The notes: generated from the sequence alone by a model not told the origin. Positions 7,866 through 15,378 are shown, counted from the first letter of the stretch. The stretch is 42,015 nucleotides of DNA from Candidatus Multiplicimicrobium inquinatum (GCA_002344825.1 DDUN01000001.1:1250-43264); one strand, 5' to 3'. Numbers and translations are program-made.

Positions 7866-9484
7866 TGTCTTTCAGTGCTGTTTTACAAGCGCCTTCGGCG
7901 CGGCAATGGAAAAGTGTTACGACTGCCAAGCGAGCCGGTGTTCTCGCCCCGCTTTTTTCAATTCATTCTCAGAAGAGTTTAGGAATCGGTGAAATACCGG
8001 ATTTGGAGCTTTTAGCGGAATGGTGTCAAAAAACAGGTGTTTCGATTATTCAGATTTTGCCTTTGAATGACACGGGTTGGGATTTCCGGCCCTACGACAG
8101 TCAAAGCGCTTATGCTATTGATCCGATGTATCTGGCGTTGCGAAAGCTGAAATCCGTTAAGCTGGATTCTTTTAAAAGTCAGTTGAGCGATTTGGAAAAA
8201 GATTTTTCCGCGCCGCGCCGCTTTGTGGATTACCGGATAAAATCCGTTAAGCTCGAATTGCTGTGGAAAATTTTTCATCATCCCCGCACCGACAAAAAAG
8301 ACCCTGAGTTTTTAAGTTTTATCGAGTGTGAAAAAAGCTGGCTGAAAGGTTATGCCGCGTTCAAAGTTTTTAAGCAGATTTATCAGAATCGTCCCTGGTG
8401 GCAATGGCCCGCGCATCTTCGAATTTACGATCCGAAGCGTATTGAACGCGAGCTTGCGGATCTTCAGACGACAGTTTTGTTTCATCAATGGCTGGCTTGG
8501 CAGGCATCCGCTCAGCTGCAGGAAACTGTATTTAAAATCAGATCGAAAAATATTTTAGTGATGGCCGACATGCCTTTTTTGGTATCACGGGATAGTGCCG
8601 ATGTTTGGATGAATCCGCGTTTTTTTAAGCTGGATCGTGAAGCGGGTGCGCCGCCTGACCTTTATATTTCAGAAGGCCAGCGTTGGGGAATGCCGCCTTA
8701 CCGCTGGGAGGAAATCGAAGCGGATGGTTTTCATTTAATTAAAGATCGAATTCGCTTTTTAAGCCGATATGCTCATTTATACCGCATTGATCACTTTGTC
8801 GGGCTATGCCGTTTATGGACCATCGCTTCCGATGAGCCCCGCGAATCCGCCGGCAGAAACGGTGTGTTTGATCCCGTGAATGAAACGCTTTGGAAGCCGC
8901 AAGCGGATAAAATTATTAAGGCGATGCTCGAGTGTTCCGATATGCTGCCTTGCGCTGAAGATTTGGGCGTGGTTCCCGACTGCGCGCATGAGCTACTGAG
9001 TGAATACCAAATTCCCGGATCGGATATTCAGCGCTGGATGCGGGATTGGAAGGGCGACCAGAGTTTTCAGGATCCCGAAGCTTATCGTTTTATGTCGATG
9101 TCGAGCCTTTCCACGCATGATATGCCGTCTTTCGCTCTTTGGTGGAAGACCGAAGCGACGGAAAAAGAGAAAACGGATCTTTTGCACTGGGCTCAAATTT
9201 CCGGCCAAGGCAAAGGGAAATCATTTGAGGCGCTTTACGAAGGCGTGTTGAAGCGCGTTTTGGAAACACGTTCGATTTTTAGCATTCATGCTTTGCAGGA
9301 TTGGCTGACACTGACGGGGGAAACCGAGTTTTATGAACCGGATCACCGCATTAACGAACCGGGGAAAGTTCATCCCGGTAATTGGTCGGTAAGGCTGCCT
9401 TTTTCGCTTGAGCAGATGCTTACGCTCACAATCAATGCTAAAATTAAAAGTCTCGTGGAGCAATCCGGACGGAAGGTGTCATGA
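7865..9484 (+). CDS. malQ: 4-alpha-glucanotransferase (amylomaltase, GH77)
   Basis: A 539-residue cytosolic enzyme that moves alpha-1,4-glucan segments between maltodextrins in glycogen or maltose metabolism. GH77 motifs are present: YDSQSAYAIDPMYL near the N-terminus, the 250s-loop region GAPPDLY with GQRWGMPPYRW, the nucleophile in RIDHFVG (Asp309), the acid/base in AEDLG (Glu365) and the stabiliser in THDMPS (Asp419). Length fits bacterial MalQ of the compact type. The ATG at 7865 overlaps the previous stop by one base (TGATG) and has AGGAG upstream; a TTG one codon earlier is less likely. The next gene overlaps its end by four bases. Confidence 0.95.
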   Translation: MSFSAVLQAPSARQWKSVTTAKRAGVLAPLFSIHSQKSLGIGEIPDLELLAEWCQKTGVSIIQILPLNDTGWDFRPYDSQSAYAIDPMYLALRKLKSVKLDSFKSQLSDLEKDFSAPRRFVDYRIKSVKLELLWKIFHHPRTDKKDPEFLSFIECEKSWLKGYAAFKVFKQIYQNRPWWQWPAHLRIYDPKRIERELADLQTTVLFHQWLAWQASAQLQETVFKIRSKNILVMADMPFLVSRDSADVWMNPRFFKLDREAGAPPDLYISEGQRWGMPPYRWEEIEADGFHLIKDRIRFLSRYAHLYRIDHFVGLCRLWTIASDEPRESAGRNGVFDPVNETLWKPQADKIIKAMLECSDMLPCAEDLGVVPDCAHELLSEYQIPGSDIQRWMRDWKGDQSFQDPEAYRFMSMSSLSTHDMPSFALWWKTEATEKEKTDLLHWAQISGQGKGKSFEALYEGVLKRVLETRSIFSIHALQDWLTLTGETEFYEPDHRINEPGKVHPGNWSVRLPFSLEQMLTLTINAKIKSLVEQSGRKVS

Positions 9485-10188
9485 TGAATAAAAGTAAATC
9501 ATTGAAAACAACTTTAATCGGCGCGGTGCTTGTTCTCATTGCGGTTGCAGCGGTGGTTGGCTTTCGTTACGCCAAGCAGAATCAAAAAGGAGAGGCGTCA
9601 GCCCAGCTTGCTTCTGCCGGAAAAGCGAAAGGCCCTGATTCTGCTCCGGTGCGGATTGTGGGATTTAGCGATTTTCAATGTCCTGCCTGCGCGCATGCCG
9701 GCCCGATTGTTGATGCATTGATGGCTAAGTACCCGGGTAAAATCCAGTACGTTTATAAACATTTTCCGCTTCGGATGCATGTGTGGGCACCGGTGGCGCA
9801 TCAAGCCGCGGAGTGCGCTTCGGTTCAAGGACTGTTTTGGGATTATTATAAAAAGCTTTACGATAATCAGGCTGCTTGGTCAGCCTTGCCTGACCCTATG
9901 GTTACTTTAGTCGAATATGCCAAGCAGGTTGGCGCTAACATGGAATCTTTTTCCGCCTGTATGGTCAGCTCTGAAGTAGCAGCGGGTATTATGGCGGAAA
10001 AGAAGGAGGGGGAAGATTTACAGGTTCGCTCGACGCCGACCTTTTTTATTAACGGTAAAATGTTTGCGGGGCAGGTGGAGTTACAAATGGCAGGAGAAGT
10101 TTGGATTCGCTCGCTTCTCGGCTTACCGGCTGAGACCAGCAAGTCCGATGCTTTACCTTTGACCGATAAGGTTGTTCAGCAAGCATGA
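9481..10188 (+). CDS. Membrane-anchored DsbA-like thiol oxidoreductase
   Basis: A 235-residue protein with one N-terminal membrane helix (about 10-27), a low-complexity linker, and a thioredoxin-fold domain of the DsbA/thioredoxin_4 type. The active site is FQCPAC (Cys67 and Cys70) and the cis-proline loop is STPTFFING. The domain should sit outside the cytoplasm and make or shuffle disulfides in exported proteins. It overlaps malQ by four bases (ATGA) with GGAAGGTG upstream; an ATG at 9484 is an alternative. It also overlaps the next gene, a MauE-like protein with a CGC motif, by four bases, which suggests the two form a redox pair. Confidence 0.87.
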   Translation: MMNKSKSLKTTLIGAVLVLIAVAAVVGFRYAKQNQKGEASAQLASAGKAKGPDSAPVRIVGFSDFQCPACAHAGPIVDALMAKYPGKIQYVYKHFPLRMHVWAPVAHQAAECASVQGLFWDYYKKLYDNQAAWSALPDPMVTLVEYAKQVGANMESFSACMVSSEVAAGIMAEKKEGEDLQVRSTPTFFINGKMFAGQVELQMAGEVWIRSLLGLPAETSKSDALPLTDKVVQQA

Positions 10189-10619
10189 ATTTAAAAAGCT
10201 ATTTTCCATGGCTTTTGGCGCGGATCTTCGTGGGGAGTATTTTTATTGCAGCCGGTTTTTTTAAATTGTCGGATCCCATCGAGAATTTTCGGGGAATGAT
10301 CACTGCTTACGGAATTATTCCTTATGTTTTGGTAACGCCCATTTCCTTGACGCTTCCGTGGATCGAACTTTTTGCGGGCATTTTTTTGATAGTCGGTTAT
10401 TTTGTCCGCTGGTCGGCCGTGGTTTTGGGGCTTCTTTCTTTTTCATTTGTTATTTTAATCGGCGTTGCCCGTCTGGCAGGGACACTTCCGGAAAGTTGTG
10501 GTTGTTTCGGCGAGCATATTCCCATGAGTCCGTATCAGATGCTCGTGCTTGATTCTTTGAGCACGCTTCTTGCTATTCGTTTGTTTCAGATCAAAAACCA
10601 CCGTCTTTGTTTGGCTTAA
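10185..10619 (+). CDS. MauE/DoxX-like membrane protein with CGCFG motif
   Basis: A 144-residue protein with four predicted membrane helices, beginning MNLKSYFPWLLARIFVGSIF and including LSDPIENFRGMITAYGIIP, a typical DoxX/MauE stretch. ESCGCFGEHIPMS contains a CxC pair (Cys105, Cys107), a hallmark of MauE-like proteins, which support disulfide formation in the periplasm. By analogy it may pass electrons between the quinone pool and the DsbA-like protein encoded just upstream, as DsbB does for DsbA. That functional link is inferred from the four-base overlap and the shared redox motifs. No mau dehydrogenase genes are nearby. Confidence 0.8.
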   Translation: MNLKSYFPWLLARIFVGSIFIAAGFFKLSDPIENFRGMITAYGIIPYVLVTPISLTLPWIELFAGIFLIVGYFVRWSAVVLGLLSFSFVILIGVARLAGTLPESCGCFGEHIPMSPYQMLVLDSLSTLLAIRLFQIKNHRLCLA

Positions 10620-10628
10620 TCACATTTT

Positions 10629-12389
10629 ATGGCGACTAAAATTCCATCAAAGTTAGTTCAAAAAAGATCTCTATCTCAACGACTGTTGATGTTCGCGTTG
10701 GGCATCAATCGCGATTTGGCGATTCAATCTTTCTTTTCCTTTTTAATCGTGGTTGTTTTTGCGGCGATTTTTCATTTCGGCTTTTTTAATCGGGCCGAGA
10801 ATCTTTTTTTAGATTTATTTTTCAGATGGAGTCCGGTTAAAGCGGTGGATCATGTGATTTCCGTGGAGATTAGAGAAGATGCTTTAATCAGTATTAAAGA
10901 GCGCCCCATTCCGGATAAGTACTTTGCAAAAATGATTCAAATTTTGAAAGAGTGGGGTGCAAGAGCGGTTGTTTTTGATTTTGTTTTGGAGGGCCAGACC
11001 GGTGAAGGTAAATATATAGAACTCCAAAAAGCCATTTCAGATAACAAAAGCGTTTATTTGCCTCTTTTGGTGGGGAAATCCGGCGGCCGTGAAGTTTTGA
11101 TTCGTTCACCGCTTGAGTTGGAGTCGCGCGCGCAGGGGGTTGGGCACATTCATGTTAATCCCGATAACGACGGCATTGTGCGGCATTTTCAGCCTTTCAT
11201 TGAAGCGGGAGGACGCCTTTTACCTCACCTCGGCCTCAAGCTCGTGTATGACACGCTGGGGCGCAAAATCGAAAGCCCTGCGGACTTGTGGACGCGGCCG
11301 AATAGTGACGGCAGCTTAATTATTCCCTGGGCAGGCAAATGGGCAAAAGCATTTAAACATTATTCCTTTATGGATGTTCTTAATAGTTATGAGCGGCTAT
11401 CCAAAAAGGAAAGGCCCTTTGTTCAGCCCAAAGATTTTAAAGATAAGATTTGTTTGGTGGGGTATTCCGGCGTTGGAGGGCATGGGAATTACGCGACTCC
11501 GATCGAAAAGTCAGTGCCCGCCATGGGGGTAATCGCGGGAGTTATCAACGGAGCTTTGCTCAATGACTTTGTGCAGCCTGAGCAAGATTCAGTCAAGTTG
11601 CTTTATTTAATTTTTATCGGATTTTTATCAATTATTTTTTTTACTCCATTCCGGAATTTTTTTTCAACCCTGTCTCTTTTAGGGCTTTGCTTAGGGTGGG
11701 TGGGCTTTGCTTTTTTTATGTTCAGTTTTAAAGAGGTGTGGCTTTTTGTTTTTCAACCCGTGTTGTTAATGGTGACGCTTTTTGTTTTTTCAGCGGTGAT
11801 CTCTAAGGCGGTGAGTGACCGAGAAAGACAGGTTTTTTATCAGCTTTCCACGACGGACGGGCTTACCGGCGCAGCGGTGCGCAGATATTTTGATTTGATG
11901 TTTGGCCGCGCTTTTCAAATCGCCAAGCGTTTTCATTTGCCTCTTTCCGTTATTTTGATGGATATCGATCATTTCAAAAAATTTAATGATACTTACGGAC
12001 ACCAAGCTGGTGACGAAGTTTTGCGCAAAACAGCTTCGCTGATCCGGAAGGGGATTCGTTTCAATGAAAGAAGAATGAGCGGCGATTTGTTGGCGCGTTA
12101 CGGAGGAGAAGAATTTATTATTCTTTTGCCGAATACGGATTTAAAAACTGCAACCTTTAATGTGGCTGAAAGAATCCGCAAGGCGATTGAAACCATTCCG
12201 GTGGAGTGGGAAGGTCAGCAGCTAAAGGTAACGATGAGTTTGGGTGTTTCGTGCGTGCATGATTTTGACGAGAAGCCCGAGCTGGTTGTTAAGCGTGCCG
12301 ACGATGCGCTTTACCGCTCAAAAGCGAATGGGCGCAACCGCACATCGATTGAAAGCTTTGATGATGCCGCTGCGCCGCCCGAAACTTAA
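10629..12389 (+). CDS. CHASE2-GGDEF protein, putative diguanylate cyclase
   Basis: A 586-residue membrane protein. One helix near the N-terminus (about 35-55) precedes a CHASE2-type extracellular sensor (about 60-310; VFDFVLEGQTGEG and VGYSGVGG are typical), then three membrane helices (about 315-400), then a GGDEF domain (about 410-575). The active motif is intact as RYGGEEF (Gly492-Phe496) with the metal site DIDHFKKFNDTYGH, so cyclic-di-GMP synthesis is likely. The usual product-inhibition RxxD just before the active site reads RMSGD, with the arginine one residue too far, so feedback may be weak. It starts nine bases after the MauE gene and may be co-transcribed. Confidence 0.9.
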   Translation: MATKIPSKLVQKRSLSQRLLMFALGINRDLAIQSFFSFLIVVVFAAIFHFGFFNRAENLFLDLFFRWSPVKAVDHVISVEIREDALISIKERPIPDKYFAKMIQILKEWGARAVVFDFVLEGQTGEGKYIELQKAISDNKSVYLPLLVGKSGGREVLIRSPLELESRAQGVGHIHVNPDNDGIVRHFQPFIEAGGRLLPHLGLKLVYDTLGRKIESPADLWTRPNSDGSLIIPWAGKWAKAFKHYSFMDVLNSYERLSKKERPFVQPKDFKDKICLVGYSGVGGHGNYATPIEKSVPAMGVIAGVINGALLNDFVQPEQDSVKLLYLIFIGFLSIIFFTPFRNFFSTLSLLGLCLGWVGFAFFMFSFKEVWLFVFQPVLLMVTLFVFSAVISKAVSDRERQVFYQLSTTDGLTGAAVRRYFDLMFGRAFQIAKRFHLPLSVILMDIDHFKKFNDTYGHQAGDEVLRKTASLIRKGIRFNERRMSGDLLARYGGEEFIILLPNTDLKTATFNVAERIRKAIETIPVEWEGQQLKVTMSLGVSCVHDFDEKPELVVKRADDALYRSKANGRNRTSIESFDDAAAPPET

Positions 12390-12400
12390 ATGGAAACCTT

Positions 12401-12428
12401 TTGACAAGCCGTGTTTGTTTTCTATAAT
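12401..12428 (+). promoter_or_regulatory. Consensus promoter of tRNA-Phe (TTGACA-16-TATAAT)
   Basis: Perfect -35 (12401-12406) and perfect -10 (12423-12428) hexamers, 16 bp apart, lie just upstream of tRNA-Phe. This is the strongest promoter in the window. Confidence 0.92.
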
Positions 12429-12445
12429 AAGCCCTCTTTTTGGTC

Positions 12446-12520
<75 letters not shown>

Positions 12521-12521
<1 letters not shown>

Positions 12522-12560
12522 ATTTAAAACGGCAGACATTTATGTCTGCCGTTTTAAATT
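12521..12560 (+). terminator. Perfect 19-bp-arm palindromic terminator after tRNA-Phe
   Basis: AATTTAAAACGGCAGACAT is mirrored exactly by its complement with two bases between, giving a 40-bp palindrome that starts at the last base of the tRNA CCA. The GC-rich core is flanked by A and T runs, so it can stop transcription from both sides. Confidence 0.85.
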
Positions 12561-12572
12561 TGAAGGTACGAA

Positions 12573-12727
12573 ACGGAATCGAAGAGAGCCGCGCAATTTG
12601 TACGGCTGATTGAGCAAAAATAGGACTTAATGTCCTGTTTTATGCGAAAGAAGGCTAGGCGCGGCGAGTGGCCGACCTGAAGCGAATGCCGCGACTAGCG
12701 GACATAAGCGTAAGGCGCCGATTCCGT
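12573..12727 (+). repeat. tRNA-tail element A (155 bp, T-arm-like inverted ends)
   Basis: The element is bounded by inverted repeats ACGGAATCG (12573-12581) and CGATTCCGT (12719-12727). These ends match the T-arm of the tRNA-Phe just upstream; the left end plus two bases (ACGGAATCGAA) is the exact reverse complement of part of that T-arm. Inside is a hairpin with an 8-bp stem, one pair a wobble, and the loop TTAAT. Element B downstream of tRNA-Lys has the same length, order and loop. No open frame of note is present. Confidence 0.7.
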
Positions 12728-12803
12728 AAACTGGTTTTTGCCCCGTTATTTTTGCTTAAAATGCCGCTGCTTCTTTTCCCTTTTCCATTTCGCCGTCTTT
12801 GTT

Positions 12804-12809
12804 TATAGT
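12804..12809 (+). promoter_or_regulatory. Candidate -10 box (TATAGT) close to the ROK start
   Basis: TATAGT ends nine bases before the ATG at 12819 with no ribosome site between, the same spacing as for the gene at 7335. A leaderless transcript is possible; the -35 is not clear. Confidence 0.3.
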
Positions 12810-12818
12810 CTTGGGTCT

Positions 12819-13739
12819 ATGAAAGCCGCAATTGGAATCGACATCGGGGGAACTAAGATCGCCGTCACGCTCGGAACCGAGCGCGGCAAAATTCTTTTGC
12901 GCGAGGAGTTTCCAACCCCTGTTCAAAAGAATGTCCGCAAAGCGGTTCCGCTTATAGCCGAAATTATTCGGCGTTTCCAAATCACCGCTAAGCTTAAAAA
13001 GCTTCAAGTGTTAGGGGTGGGCATTGCCGCTCCGGGCGCGGTTGATCCGTCTTCAGGCGTCATCCCTTACTCGCCGAATATGCCGGGCTGGAAAAATTTT
13101 CCGATTTGTAAGCGGCTTAAAGCTTCTTTGAGAGCGCCTCTTTTTTTGGCCAATGACGCCAACGCGGCTGCTTGTGCCGAGAAAATTTTTGGAACCGCAA
13201 AAAAAGCTTCGGATTTTGTTTATGTTACCGTCAGTACTGGAATTGGCGGCGGTATTTTTTGCAATAATCAGCTCGTTGAAGGTGCGGGATTCTCGGCGGG
13301 GGAAGTGGGGCATATTTGTGTTGTGCCCGGTGGCCGGCTCTGTGGCTGCGGGCGAAAAGGCTGTTTGGAAGCACAGAGCTCCGGCACCGCGATCGGAAAG
13401 ATTTTTAGTGAGCTGGCGGGAGGTCGGTATTCTGCGAAACAAACCGCACAGCTTGCTGCTCAGAAAAATATAAAAGCTTTGAAAGCCTTTGAGATCGCGG
13501 GAGATGATTTAGGCAAAGGCCTTGCGATGATCATGAATACGGTGAATCCATCGCTTATTATCTTGGGCGGAGGAGTTTTGAAGTCCGCGCCGGCTATTTT
13601 TTTGAAAAAAGCAATTGCTTGTTGCCGCAAAGCAGCTTGGCCGATGGCGTTTAAAAGTTGCCGGGTTAAGAAATCTTTATTGCGCGGAAGCGCGGGAGAT
13701 TTGGGAGCGCTTGCGCTTGTTTTTTTAAATCGACGCTGA
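12819..13739 (+). CDS. ROK-family sugar kinase (glucokinase-like)
   Basis: A 306-residue cytosolic kinase that should phosphorylate glucose or a related hexose. Visible motifs are the ATP phosphate loop IGIDIGGTKIAVTLG, the catalytic aspartate in LANDANAAACAE, the second phosphate motif VSTGIGGGIF, and the ROK zinc motif GHICVVPGGRLCGCGRKGCLEA. The frame is open further upstream, but the family N-terminus is MKAAIGIDIGGTK, so the ATG at 12819 is chosen. No DNA-binding domain is present, so it is an enzyme and not a ROK repressor. tRNA-Arg follows 19 bp after the stop with no obvious promoter of its own. Confidence 0.92.
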   Translation: MKAAIGIDIGGTKIAVTLGTERGKILLREEFPTPVQKNVRKAVPLIAEIIRRFQITAKLKKLQVLGVGIAAPGAVDPSSGVIPYSPNMPGWKNFPICKRLKASLRAPLFLANDANAAACAEKIFGTAKKASDFVYVTVSTGIGGGIFCNNQLVEGAGFSAGEVGHICVVPGGRLCGCGRKGCLEAQSSGTAIGKIFSELAGGRYSAKQTAQLAAQKNIKALKAFEIAGDDLGKGLAMIMNTVNPSLIILGGGVLKSAPAIFLKKAIACCRKAAWPMAFKSCRVKKSLLRGSAGDLGALALVFLNRR

Positions 13740-13758
13740 TGTTTGCTTTTGACCTTGC

Positions 13759-13832
13759 GCGCTCGTAGCTCAATTGGATAGAGCATCAGTCTTCGGAACT
13801 GAGGGTTACAGGTTCAATTCCTGTCGGGCGCA
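13759..13832 (+). tRNA. tRNA-Arg (TCG)
   Basis: Acceptor GCGCTCG with CGGGCGC, D-arm AGCTCAATTGGATAGAGC, anticodon stem TCAGT/ACTGA with loop CTTCGGA (anticodon TCG, reads CGA), T-arm CAGGTTCAATTCCTG. CCA is not encoded. It lies 19 bp after the ROK gene and may be processed from that transcript. The M48 gene converges four bases after its end. Confidence 0.95.
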
Positions 13833-13835
13833 CAC

Positions 13836-14675
13836 CTATGTTGTATTTATCCGCAGGCTTTCAATTTTTTCTTGATACTGTCCCACATTCGTTTTTAAAT
13901 CTAAACCTTCAAGATTCAGTTTTTTGAACTCCGCGTGCGCCGCGCGCAGCCGTTCAACCGTAATGGGGCGGCTTTGGTAATAATCGTAAAAAAGTGACAA
14001 GGCTTGGCGGTCGTACTTTGCAAAATGCTCCAAAACGCTGAGCAATGCCTGAGGATCATACTTTTCTTCCAAAAGATGCTCCATGGCCCAGCGGTCGCTT
14101 GCCTGCATGCGGGTTTCCAAATTCGGATCGCGCGCGTAAGCTGCTTGCAGAGCGACAAGCCCCAAAGCCGCAAGCGCGCCGAATTGTCCGAAAAAGGGGG
14201 CCACCATTTGTCCTGTTTTAGCGACGCCCAGCACTGTCTTTTTGACCGGATTAAATTGCGGGTCAAGATATTGAAGTTGCCCGATTTCATGTCCCAGCAC
14301 AGCGGCAAGTTCTGACTCATTTTTTAAAAAAGATAAAAACGAAGTTGTGATGTAGATTTTTCCTCCCGGAGCTGAAATGGCGTAAATGCGCTCATCCTTT
14401 AAAATAACCGTTTCATAGTTAAGTTTGCGGCCCGCGTTTTTTGATAAAGCGGTGGCAATGCTTTGCACATAAGCATGAAGCTCGGTACCCACAAGCGGTT
14501 GAAAATCATGGATGATTTGTTGATGCAGCAGTTCTCCTACGGCGAGTTCGTTGGATGTCGCGGAGATTTTCATGGTCGGTTTGCCGGGTTGGGACGAGCA
14601 GGAGGAAACAAGCAAGCAGGCTATCGAGATGATGAAAGATTTGCTTAAAATGTTTTTTGATTCAATCATGGGCAT
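13836..14675 (-). CDS. M48-like lipoprotein with degenerate protease site
   Basis: A protein of about 279 residues with a lipoprotein signal ending in LVSSC, so it is probably anchored to an envelope membrane facing the periplasm. The fold matches M48 (Ste24/BepA-like) metalloproteases: APGGKIYITTSFLSFL and ESELAAVLGHEIG are typical. However, the zinc motif HEXXH reads HEIGQ (His129, Gln133), the third ligand in the usual ExxAD segment appears to be Met (MQASD), and the later HP motif reads SRP. Proteolysis is therefore unlikely; a chaperone or scaffold role is possible. A TATAAT on the minus strand (14685-14680) lies four bases before this ATG; ATG at 14669 is an alternative start. Confidence 0.85.
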   Translation of the reverse strand: MPMIESKNILSKSFIISIACLLVSSCSSQPGKPTMKISATSNELAVGELLHQQIIHDFQPLVGTELHAYVQSIATALSKNAGRKLNYETVILKDERIYAISAPGGKIYITTSFLSFLKNESELAAVLGHEIGQLQYLDPQFNPVKKTVLGVAKTGQMVAPFFGQFGALAALGLVALQAAYARDPNLETRMQASDRWAMEHLLEEKYDPQALLSVLEHFAKYDRQALSLFYDYYQSRPITVERLRAAHAEFKKLNLEGLDLKTNVGQYQEKIESLRINTT

Positions 14676-14679
14676 CAAG

Positions 14680-14685
14680 ATTATA
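14680..14685 (-). promoter_or_regulatory. TATAAT box directly before the M48-like gene
   Basis: A perfect minus-strand TATAAT ends four bases before the ATG at 14675 and ten before the ATG at 14669. Transcription from it would give almost no leader. No good -35 is seen. Confidence 0.35.
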
Positions 14686-14726
14686 CGATTTTATGCTATG
14701 ATTTTGGCACTCCATTTGATTGATGC

Positions 14727-14808
14727 GCGGCTGTGGCGAAATTGGCAGACGCACCAGACTTAGGATCTGGCGCCGTAAGGCGTGGGGGTTCAAGTCCCTC
14801 CAGCCGCA
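14727..14808 (+). tRNA. tRNA-Leu (TAG)
   Basis: An 82-nt class II tRNA: acceptor GCGGCTG with CAGCCGC, anticodon stem CCAGA/TCTGG with loop CTTAGGA (anticodon TAG, reads CUA/CUG), a long variable arm (CGCCGTAAGGCG) and T-arm GGGGGTTCAAGTCCCTC. CCA is not encoded. Its promoter could not be placed with confidence. Confidence 0.96.
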
Positions 14809-14830
14809 CTCCACTTAATTAAAGCAGGAG

Positions 14831-14985
14831 AGGGATCGGTTCCCTTCATTCGCTCTACGCTGGTCGCGTGAGCTCATTTCGGGTAACCACCCGCTTCGCC
14901 TTGACTTCGCTTCACCTCAATCTGACATTAAGTCAGATTTTGATTTCGCTCAGCGTTATAAATGGCGAAGCTCCCTTCGATCCCT
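14831..14985 (-). repeat. tRNA-tail element B (155 bp, T-arm-like inverted ends)
   Basis: Bounded by inverted repeats AGGGATCG and CGATCCCT. On the minus strand it lies behind the tRNA-Lys terminator and begins GTAGGGATCGAA, a 12-base exact reverse complement of part of the tRNA-Lys T-arm. It holds an internal hairpin AATCTGAC-TTAAT-GTCAGATT whose loop equals that of element A while the stem bases differ but still pair. Order and length match element A. Confidence 0.7.
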
Positions 14986-14991
14986 ACAAGC

Positions 14992-15031
14992 AAAAAATCC
15001 CTAATCATCCATGAAGGATAATTAGGGATTT
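14992..15031 (-). terminator. Terminator of tRNA-Lys
   Basis: On the minus strand, AAATCCCTAATTATCC pairs with GGATGATTAGGGATTT (one G-T wobble) around a 5-nt loop and ends in a run of six T. It begins two bases after the tRNA-Lys 3' end. Confidence 0.9.
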
Positions 15032-15032
15032 A

Positions 15033-15105
15033 TGGGCCGAGTAGGGATCGAACCTACGACCTATTGATTAAGAGTCAACTGCTCTACCAACTGAGCTATC
15101 GGCCC
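15033..15105 (-). tRNA. tRNA-Lys (CTT)
   Basis: A 73-nt cloverleaf on the minus strand: acceptor GGGCCGA with TCGGCCC, D-arm AGCTCAGTTGGTAGAGC, anticodon stem TTGA/TCAA with loop CTCTTAA (anticodon CTT), T-arm GTAGGTTCGATCCCTAC. CCA is not encoded. It has its own near-consensus promoter and terminator. Confidence 0.97.
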
Positions 15106-15152
15106 ATGAAAAAGAGAGCGCCTTCGTCAGAGCTCCGTTCAAGGGAAGGCGG

Positions 15153-15181
15153 ATTGTACTGGAGAATAATTGAAATGACAA
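15153..15181 (-). promoter_or_regulatory. Promoter of tRNA-Lys (TTGTCA-17-TACAAT)
   Basis: On the minus strand TTGTCA (15181-15176) and TACAAT (15158-15153) are 17 bp apart, about 48 bp upstream of tRNA-Lys. Confidence 0.85.
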
Positions 15182-15208
15182 GCCAGAGATATCCGCCGAT
15201 CAAGTGGT

Positions 15209-15237
15209 TTGACAAACACCCGGTCGTTCCTTAGAAT
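15209..15237 (+). promoter_or_regulatory. Promoter of tRNA-Gly (TTGACA-17-TAGAAT)
   Basis: A perfect -35 (15209-15214) and TAGAAT (15232-15237) with the ideal 17-bp spacer. It is back-to-back with the tRNA-Lys promoter. Confidence 0.9.
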
Positions 15238-15279
15238 ACGCAGCTCTTAATCCTGGCTGTTTTCATTATTGATATTCCG

Positions 15280-15353
15280 GCGGGTGTAGCATAGTGGTAA
15301 TGCACTGCCTTGCCAAGGCAGCTACGAGGGTTCGATTCCCTCCACCCGCTCCA
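15280..15353 (+). tRNA. tRNA-Gly (GCC)
   Basis: Acceptor GCGGGTG with CACCCGC, short D-arm, anticodon stem CTGCC/GGCAG with loop TTGCCAA (anticodon GCC), T-arm GAGGGTTCGATTCCCTC, discriminator T. CCA is encoded (15351-15353). Confidence 0.97.
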
Positions 15354-15378
15354 GTTTCGCCGTTTGCCTGATTAAGAG

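Noticed and set aside
12738..12818. 27-residue N-terminal extension of the ROK kinase
   Set aside because: The added stretch is rich in Phe and Cys and unlike the family; the core starts with MKAAIGIDIGGTK.
13053..13442. Minus-strand frame of 129 codons inside the ROK gene
   Set aside because: It lies opposite a clearly recognised gene and has no family features; a shadow frame. The same holds for the long opposite frames inside fbaA, serA and purA.
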